A stretch of 19,005 nucleotides of DNA from JANSWY01 sp038525605 (GTDB lineage Bacteria; Bacteroidota; Bacteroidia; Cytophagales; Cyclobacteriaceae). A model generated the notes under the pieces. It was not told the origin of the DNA, searched no databases, and was given only the letters and a program-made list of their open reading frames with translations. The translations under genes were made by a program, and so were the position numbers. The DNA lies in the NCBI GenBank assembly GCA_038525605.1, contig JBCBHL010000121.1, positions 1 through 19,005 on the forward strand, written 5' to 3'. Positions 14,569 to 19,005 of this stretch are shown piece after piece. Numbering within the stretch: the first letter of the stretch is position 1; each line of letters opens with the position of its first letter.

Positions 14569-15678
14569 TCAGGCTGATTTAGATAGATAAACCTGCTTTG
14601 CTTCCTGTTCAGGTTGCTCAGTAGTTGCTTTCACCTTATGCACCCTGAATAAGACGAAGTTTAATACACAAGCAGCAAAAATGAGTATAAACAGGGCGAC
14701 CATATTACCAAAACTTTGTAAGAAAATTGCACCAACGGTAAATGCTACATTCGTCAATAGCAATGAAATAGTCGCTTTTCTGTGTGAAAAACCAATCTCC
14801 AGTAACCGATGATGTAGGTGATTTCTATCTGGTACCATTGGAGATTTTCCCTGACCAACTCTTAGGATAAACACTCTCAATGTATCAAACAGTGGAACTG
14901 AAAGCAGACCCACCGCCATCGCTATATGCGAAATGTATTTGACCTCTGAGCCCGCTGACATAGCGTAGTTCAGATCGATAAATTTCACAGTAAAAATAGC
15001 AATTAGGAAACCTATAAACATAGAACCTGTATCTCCCATGAATATTTTGGCCGGCTGCCAGTTAAAATAAAGAAAGGCAAATATCGCACCTACTGTTGAA
15101 AAGCACAGAAAGCTAATCACCTGTTCTCCGGTTTGGAAAAACCAAAATCCTAAAAAGCCAAGAATCACTATTCCAATTGTACCTGCAAGTCCGTCGATTC
15201 CGTCTATCAGATTAAATGAATTTGTAATCACAATAAATGTAAACAGTGAAACAACAGCGCTTGCCCAATATGGGATATCATAAACCCCAAAAACACCATA
15301 GAGCGACTCAAACCTGATATCAGCAAAGTAAATCACAATCAACCCAATGATAATCTGAGCTACAAGTTTGTGACGCGCTCTGAGCATGATAAAATCATCG
15401 CGCACACCAAGCAGAAAGATGAGAATACAGGAAGCAAGCAAATACTTACTGGAAGCCAGTGTAGCAATAGGTAACCATATTGGCAGTGAAGTAAATACCG
15501 CTATAAAAATAGGTATTCCGCCCATTGATGGAATTTCCTTGGCATGTAACTTACGTTCATCGGGATTATCCAAAAGATTAATAGCCTTGAAAAGCCTGAT
15601 AGCGACAGGCACCAGAATCAATGCTATAAAATATGAGGTCGCGGTACTAAGAAATATCTTTTCCATAAGAAGTTTCAT
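14569..15678 (-). CDS. MraY/WecA-family polyprenyl-phosphate sugar-1-phosphate transferase
   Basis: The 369-residue protein has about eleven membrane helices. Family motifs: SMGGIPIF (51-58), the Asp pair GVRDD (91-95), NSFNLIDGIDGLAG (153-166), IFMGDTGSMFIGF (212-224) and PDRNHLHHRLLEIG (283-296). The last motif, with HLHHRL, is typical of WecA/TagO-type enzymes that load GlcNAc-1-phosphate (or a related HexNAc) onto undecaprenyl phosphate at the inner membrane. MraY of peptidoglycan synthesis normally sits in the mur/fts cluster, so WecA-type is favoured here. The neighbouring priming and TagA-type transferases support a surface polysaccharide role. An alternative start at 15666 (MEKIF) is possible. 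The exact sugar cannot be told from sequence by eye. Confidence 0.92.
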   Translation of the reverse strand: MKLLMEKIFLSTATSYFIALILVPVAIRLFKAINLLDNPDERKLHAKEIPSMGGIPIFIAVFTSLPIWLPIATLASSKYLLASCILIFLLGVRDDFIMLRARHKLVAQIIIGLIVIYFADIRFESLYGVFGVYDIPYWASAVVSLFTFIVITNSFNLIDGIDGLAGTIGIVILGFLGFWFFQTGEQVISFLCFSTVGAIFAFLYFNWQPAKIFMGDTGSMFIGFLIAIFTVKFIDLNYAMSAGSEVKYISHIAMAVGLLSVPLFDTLRVFILRVGQGKSPMVPDRNHLHHRLLEIGFSHRKATISLLLTNVAFTVGAIFLQSFGNMVALFILIFAACVLNFVLFRVHKVKATTEQPEQEAKQVYLSKSA

Positions 15679-15730
15679 TGAAATATCACTATTCTTTTGC
15701 AGATTATGATTATTTCTAGTAGCTGGATTT

Positions 15731-15738
15731 CAAATATA
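15731..15738 (-). promoter_or_regulatory. Candidate -7 element (TAnnTTTG) for the WecA-type gene
   Basis: The minus strand reads TATATTTG, an exact consensus match 52 nt upstream of the start at 15678. A TTG occurs about 16 nt further upstream, slightly short of the usual spacing. If real, the gene is transcribed separately from the priming transferase upstream of it. Confidence 0.45.
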
Positions 15739-15836
15739 GGTAAATTTTGTTAAACAATTTGTTATCGTAGACGTATACTCGCTGGCTTGTGGAAATTTAA
15801 TGTTGAGTTAACCTGATTATACGTTGATTAAACTCA

Positions 15837-17213
15837 TCAATAAGCAGTTTCCTGTCCTTTGATGATTGAGAATACTGTTAGAATGATAATTTTCAGGTCT
15901 AAAATCAGGCTCCAGTTCTTTACATAAAACCTATCCAGTTTTACTCTTCCGTACATGGCACTAAACTGAGAGGTCTCTCCTCTGTAACCTTTGGCCTGAG
16001 CCAAACCTGTAATACCAGGTTTCACAGCATGCCTTTGAATAAATCTGTCAATTTTAGGATTGAATTCTTCATTCAACTTAATCGGGTGTGGCCTTGGGCC
16101 TACCACTGACATATCTCCCAGAAAAACGTTGATAAACTGGGGCAACTCATCTAAACTTGTTTTCCTTAGAATCGCACCAATTTTGGTAATTCTTGGATCA
16201 TCTTTGGTAGCTTGCTTAGTATCTGCCTGCGCGTTTACCCTCATCGTTCTGAATTTCCAACACAGGAATTTTTCATTGCCTTTACCATTTCGATATTGTT
16301 TGAAAAATACGGGTCCTTTGGACTCAAATTTTATCAATAAACCTATCAACGGGATGATCCATGATAGCAGAAAAATCATTACTAGTGACGAGAAAACAAT
16401 ATCAAACGATCTTTTGACAAACCGATTGAAAGGACTATCAAGCGGTATAGAACTCACGTTGATCACAGGAATCTCACCGTACTTCTGAATATTTAGGTTC
16501 TTGTTGACAATGTTGCTAAACCTCGAAATCACTTTGATCTTGATGAGATTATTTTCAGCAAAATCAACAATCTTTTTGATCTCATCGTCATAAAGCTTGG
16601 GCAGACAACAAAAGATGATGTCTATGTGCTCTTCCTGGCAATATTTTTCCAGATCTTCTACATTTCCCAATACATTTTCCTGATCAGTATTGTTATCGAA
16701 GTAACCGTGAAAGACATAGCCTAATTCCGGTGTATTATCGATGTACTTTACAATATTTTTAGCTGTAGGCCCCAGACCTACAACGGCGACATTCCTAATG
16801 TTGTAACCTTTTGTTCTGTAGTACCTTATAAAATAATAGAAGGCGATTCTCCATGAAGTAATCAGAATAGAGAAAAACAGAAACGTGTAAAAAAGGTGTT
16901 CTCGTGAGTAAAAGTAGGCTTTCATTCCTACCCATAAGGCAAACGTTAGTGAAAGGTTGATCACTAATGCTAAGAGCACTTTGTTAATCACGTCGAGGAT
17001 TTTGGACTCCCTGTTACTTTCATGCAGCTTAGTTACATAAAAGATTACAATCCAGGATATATTCAAAAACAAATGAAGGGTGATGTATCTGTCGTTGAAG
17101 TAGAATGGTTGACCAAACCTAATCAGGTTTGCCAGTACAACTCCGATGTTTAGACTAAGTAAATCAAATACTAAAAATGCGAACGGAAAAAATTTTGAAT
17201 ATCTCCTTTTCAT
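15837..17213 (-). CDS. Undecaprenyl-phosphate priming glycosylphosphotransferase (exopolysaccharide initiation)
   Basis: This 458-residue protein has the full architecture of WbaP/WcaJ/EpsE-type enzymes. Four N-terminal membrane helices occupy about 10-128. A Rossmann-like CoA-binding-type domain covers about 140-230 (NVAVVGLGPTAKNIV). One membrane or re-entrant helix lies at about 272-294, and the bacterial sugar transferase domain extends to the end. Catalytic motifs are intact: KFRTM (320-324), LDELPQFINVFLGDMSVVGPRP (354-375, with the Asp-Glu pair), and PGITGLAQAKGYRG. It transfers a sugar-1-phosphate, often glucose or galactose, to undecaprenyl phosphate as the first step of capsule or exopolysaccharide units. 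The downstream WecA-type gene is 158 nt away on the same strand, and the TagA-type glycosyltransferase diverges across the 560-nt gap. Confidence 0.95.
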   Translation of the reverse strand: MKRRYSKFFPFAFLVFDLLSLNIGVVLANLIRFGQPFYFNDRYITLHLFLNISWIVIFYVTKLHESNRESKILDVINKVLLALVINLSLTFALWVGMKAYFYSREHLFYTFLFFSILITSWRIAFYYFIRYYRTKGYNIRNVAVVGLGPTAKNIVKYIDNTPELGYVFHGYFDNNTDQENVLGNVEDLEKYCQEEHIDIIFCCLPKLYDDEIKKIVDFAENNLIKIKVISRFSNIVNKNLNIQKYGEIPVINVSSIPLDSPFNRFVKRSFDIVFSSLVMIFLLSWIIPLIGLLIKFESKGPVFFKQYRNGKGNEKFLCWKFRTMRVNAQADTKQATKDDPRITKIGAILRKTSLDELPQFINVFLGDMSVVGPRPHPIKLNEEFNPKIDRFIQRHAVKPGITGLAQAKGYRGETSQFSAMYGRVKLDRFYVKNWSLILDLKIIILTVFSIIKGQETAY

Positions 17214-17773
17214 GCGCCCTAAATTTTATTACACATTTTGCATTTACAAAAACCAATCCAACACGCGTAAATACAAAGTATAATTTTGAACACGCAAAAA
17301 TGAGTAAAAATTGTGGCTTTTCAAAAAATGATTTTAAAAGTTACTAGATACTTATTTTATTATCAAATAGTTAGAAAAGGCTTTTAAGCATCTTCGTTAG
17401 TCTGATTTATGTCTGTTTAACTATGAGGAATCACTAAATTTGGAACAGTTATCAGTACATAATTCATCTATTGAAAATGATTCTATCTTAAAAGCAAATA
17501 AATTTTGCTGTATTCAAAAAAAGTCAATAAGAACGACTATAATGTTTTTCAAGTACTTATAACCCATAATTCTGATGATTCAACAAACTTTTAGTTCTAA
17601 AGAAAAGAGGGTAAAAAAATCAATTATTAAAATATTCTCAATTCTGTTCAAATAAGAAATTTAGTCCTTTAAATTGCAGTTGGTTTTGAGTAATTCAAGG
17701 CCAATAAGAATTCAGTTTTATGAAGCTGGCATGTCAATTTCATAATTCCGAAGCTAAATTTTAATCTGCGTTT
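17214..17773. other. 560-bp AT-rich divergent intergenic region
   Basis: No gene is supported in this stretch. It separates the minus-strand priming transferase from the plus-strand TagA-type gene. Exact TAnnTTTG matches on the plus strand occur at 17281-17288 (TAATTTTG) and 17435-17442 (TAAATTTG), both far from the TagA-type ATG (more than 300 nt). If used, they would give a long untranslated leader. No strong hairpin or conserved riboswitch motif was recognised. Confidence 0.5.
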
Positions 17774-18559
17774 ATGAATAAGAGTGTTAACGTTTTAGGA
17801 ATCAATATAGATTTAATAGATTCATCACAGCTTATTAACGAGATTACCAATGTCCCACAGAAAAGCTTTAAAATAATAGGGAATGCGAATGTAAAGTGCA
17901 TGAACCTATCTGTCACGAGTGAGACTTACCGCGAATTTCTGCACAGTTGTGATATAATCTTTTTTGATGGTGTTGGCGTTTTGCTAGGCGCTAGGATTCT
18001 AGGACATAAAGTAAAATTCGAACACAGAATGACTTGCCCCGACTTTCTAGATACTATGCTAATGGAGCTTGTAAAGAAAGATCTGAGCATCTACTTTCTG
18101 GCGTCAACTCCAAAAGTGATAGACAAACTAAACAAAAAATTAGTTGAAAAACATCCGAATTTAAGGTTTAAAGCACACCATGGTTATTTCGAAAAAGAGG
18201 GGAAAGAAAACACTGATGTAACTAGTGATATAAATCAATTTCAACCAGACGTATTGTATATTGGATTTGGCATGCCTTTACAAGAAAAGTGGCTTTCGAA
18301 TAATCTGAATTTATTGAATTGCAAGGTTTTACTTCCTTTGGGTGCCTGTCTGGATTTTTACGTTGGCGAGCTGTATAGAGGACCGAAATTCCTGACCGAT
18401 TTCGGATTTGAGTGGCTGGTTAGGTTATTTACTGAACCAAGAAGACTTTGGAGAAGATATCTGATTGGAAATCCCCTATTCGTCTGGCGAATTTTGATGC
18501 AAAAGTTTCATCTAACCAAATACTCAAATCAACAAGTCGATATATTTTCCGCAAAATGA
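17774..18559 (+). CDS. WecG/TagA/CpsF-family glycosyltransferase
   Basis: The 261-residue product matches the GT26 family, which adds the second sugar (for example ManNAc or ManNAcA) to undecaprenyl-diphosphate-GlcNAc. Motifs: IIGNANVKCMNL near 34-45, FFDGVGVLLGARILG (63-77, with Asp65 as the likely catalytic base), YIGFGMPLQEKW (162-173), LLPLGACLDFYVGEL (186-200), and the C-terminal FEWLVRLFTEPRRLWRRYL (212-230). The usual R-x-T-G-x-D element reads HRMTCPDF (84-91), with Cys replacing Gly. Family length is complete. A WecA-type lipid carrier enzyme lies 2.1 kb away on the other strand, a natural provider of the acceptor. The gene probably opens a polysaccharide cluster, but the following 446 nt of window contain no further glycosyltransferase. 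Confidence 0.93.
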   Translation: MNKSVNVLGINIDLIDSSQLINEITNVPQKSFKIIGNANVKCMNLSVTSETYREFLHSCDIIFFDGVGVLLGARILGHKVKFEHRMTCPDFLDTMLMELVKKDLSIYFLASTPKVIDKLNKKLVEKHPNLRFKAHHGYFEKEGKENTDVTSDINQFQPDVLYIGFGMPLQEKWLSNNLNLLNCKVLLPLGACLDFYVGELYRGPKFLTDFGFEWLVRLFTEPRRLWRRYLIGNPLFVWRILMQKFHLTKYSNQQVDIFSAK

Positions 18560-18694
18560 ATAAGATAACTAACTAAAAACACTATTGACCTGAATTTTGG
18601 GATTCCTAATGCCTAACCTGATTTAATTTTAAAATATCGATTTGAGAGTTTTTTCTACATTTTTGGAAATTTAAATAGAGTAGCTCTATTACAT

Positions 18695-18736
18695 GAACTA
18701 AACTACTATCACCTTGAAGGTGATAGGTTGGATTTC
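18695..18736. repeat. Hairpin module, copy A
   Basis: The shared pattern on the plus strand is AACTAAA (18696-18702), 7 nt, CACCTTGAAGGTGA around the hairpin, then GGATTT. It is an imperfect direct copy of the module at 18853-18890. The hairpin is an 8-bp perfect stem in this copy. Confidence 0.5.
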
Positions 18737-18852
18737 GGCTAGAAGCCGACTAAAGTTTCAGTAACAGACGACAATTTAGTCTTAATGAATTGACCTCAAA
18801 TCATAATTTTATGATCGAGACGAAAAACTTCACGTAACTAATCGAAGAAAAG

Positions 18853-18890
18853 GTTAAACTAAAGTCTTCACCTGAAGGCGAGGGATTTTC
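18853..18890. repeat. Hairpin module, copy B (diverged)
   Basis: The order matches copy A: AACTAAA (18857-18863), 5 nt, CACCTGAAGGCGA, then GGATTT. One T is missing in the loop, and a C replaces T in the 3' arm. On the minus-strand RNA the arm still pairs through a G-U (UCGCC/GGUGA), so the hairpin survives despite the divergence. Confidence 0.5.
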
Positions 18891-19005
18891 TCCCAGAATG
18901 AAACATTAATTGGAAAGAGCATTATTTAAACGTGAGTTCGACGTAAGCATTGTTTTTCAAATAGGTAGAAATAGTTGTTTAGTATCGGTATAATTAGCTT
19001 TAATT

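Larger units (their letters stand above)
18560..19005. other. Gene-free region with many stem-loops
   Basis: No coding frame is supported in these 446 nt. Perfect stems occur at 18674-18690 (AATAGAG/CTCTATT, 3-nt loop), 18706-18726 (CTATCACC/GGTGATAG, 5-nt loop), 18735-18749 (TCGGCT/AGCCGA, 3-nt loop), 18748-18781 (GACTAAA/TTTAGTC, 20-nt loop) and 18800-18815 (ATCATAA/TTATGAT). Shorter stems lie at 18866-18877 and 18882-18894. That density is well above what other intergenic regions in the window show. It could be a remnant of a palindrome-rich mobile element or a structured RNA; no transposase is present. Confidence 0.6.

Noticed and set aside
18674..18894. CRISPR array
   Set aside because: There are only two diverged copies, with irregular spacing and no identical direct repeats or uniform spacers.

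Overview
The window looks like chromosomal DNA from a Bacteroidota bacterium, most likely of the Cytophagia/Cytophagales type (inference). The signs are low-GC sequence, starts without obvious Shine-Dalgarno motifs, several TAnnTTTG-type -7 promoter matches, a TonB-dependent receptor with an N-terminal carboxypeptidase-regulatory-like domain, a DUF3667 protein, and a PpiC/SurA/MoxR gene set. I see no tRNA, rRNA, CRISPR array or intact transposase.

Region 1 (1-2146, minus strand) is a vitamin uptake locus, transcribed from high to low coordinates. It holds a PnuC-family inner-membrane transporter, a NadR-like P-loop kinase, a TPP riboswitch and a TonB-dependent outer-membrane receptor that runs off the left edge. 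The riboswitch lies inside the cluster, directly before the receptor gene. This points to thiamine (or a precursor) as the substrate and suggests that the transporter is PnuT-like and the NadR-like enzyme a possible thiamine kinase.

Region 2 (2438-3907, plus) is guaB, encoding IMP dehydrogenase.

Region 3 (4029-11931, plus) is a compact run of seven genes with gaps of 25 nt or less, or overlaps. It starts with a partner-switching module: a membrane GAF-PP2C (SpoIIE/RsbU-like) phosphatase, a STAS antagonist and a HATPase_c anti-sigma-type kinase. It continues with an envelope-folding set (a two-parvulin lipoprotein, a lipoprotein without a recognisable parvulin domain, a SurA-like periplasmic isomerase) and ends with a MoxR AAA+ ATPase. 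The layout suggests regulatory switching and outer-membrane protein folding may be co-expressed.

Region 4 (11937-14388) has a DUF3667 zinc-ribbon membrane protein (minus), a small secreted lysine-rich protein with a TTG start (plus) and pheS (minus). The last two converge with overlapping stop codons inside a hairpin that should serve as the pheS terminator.

Region 5 (14569-18559) is a surface-polysaccharide initiation region. It contains a MraY/WecA-type sugar-1-phosphate transferase and a polyprenyl glycosylphosphotransferase (both minus), then, across a 560-bp AT-rich gap, a divergent WecG/TagA/CpsF-type glycosyltransferase. The right end (18560-19005) has no gene. It carries a dense series of stem-loops, including two diverged copies of a hairpin module of about 40 nt, the least explained sequence in the window.
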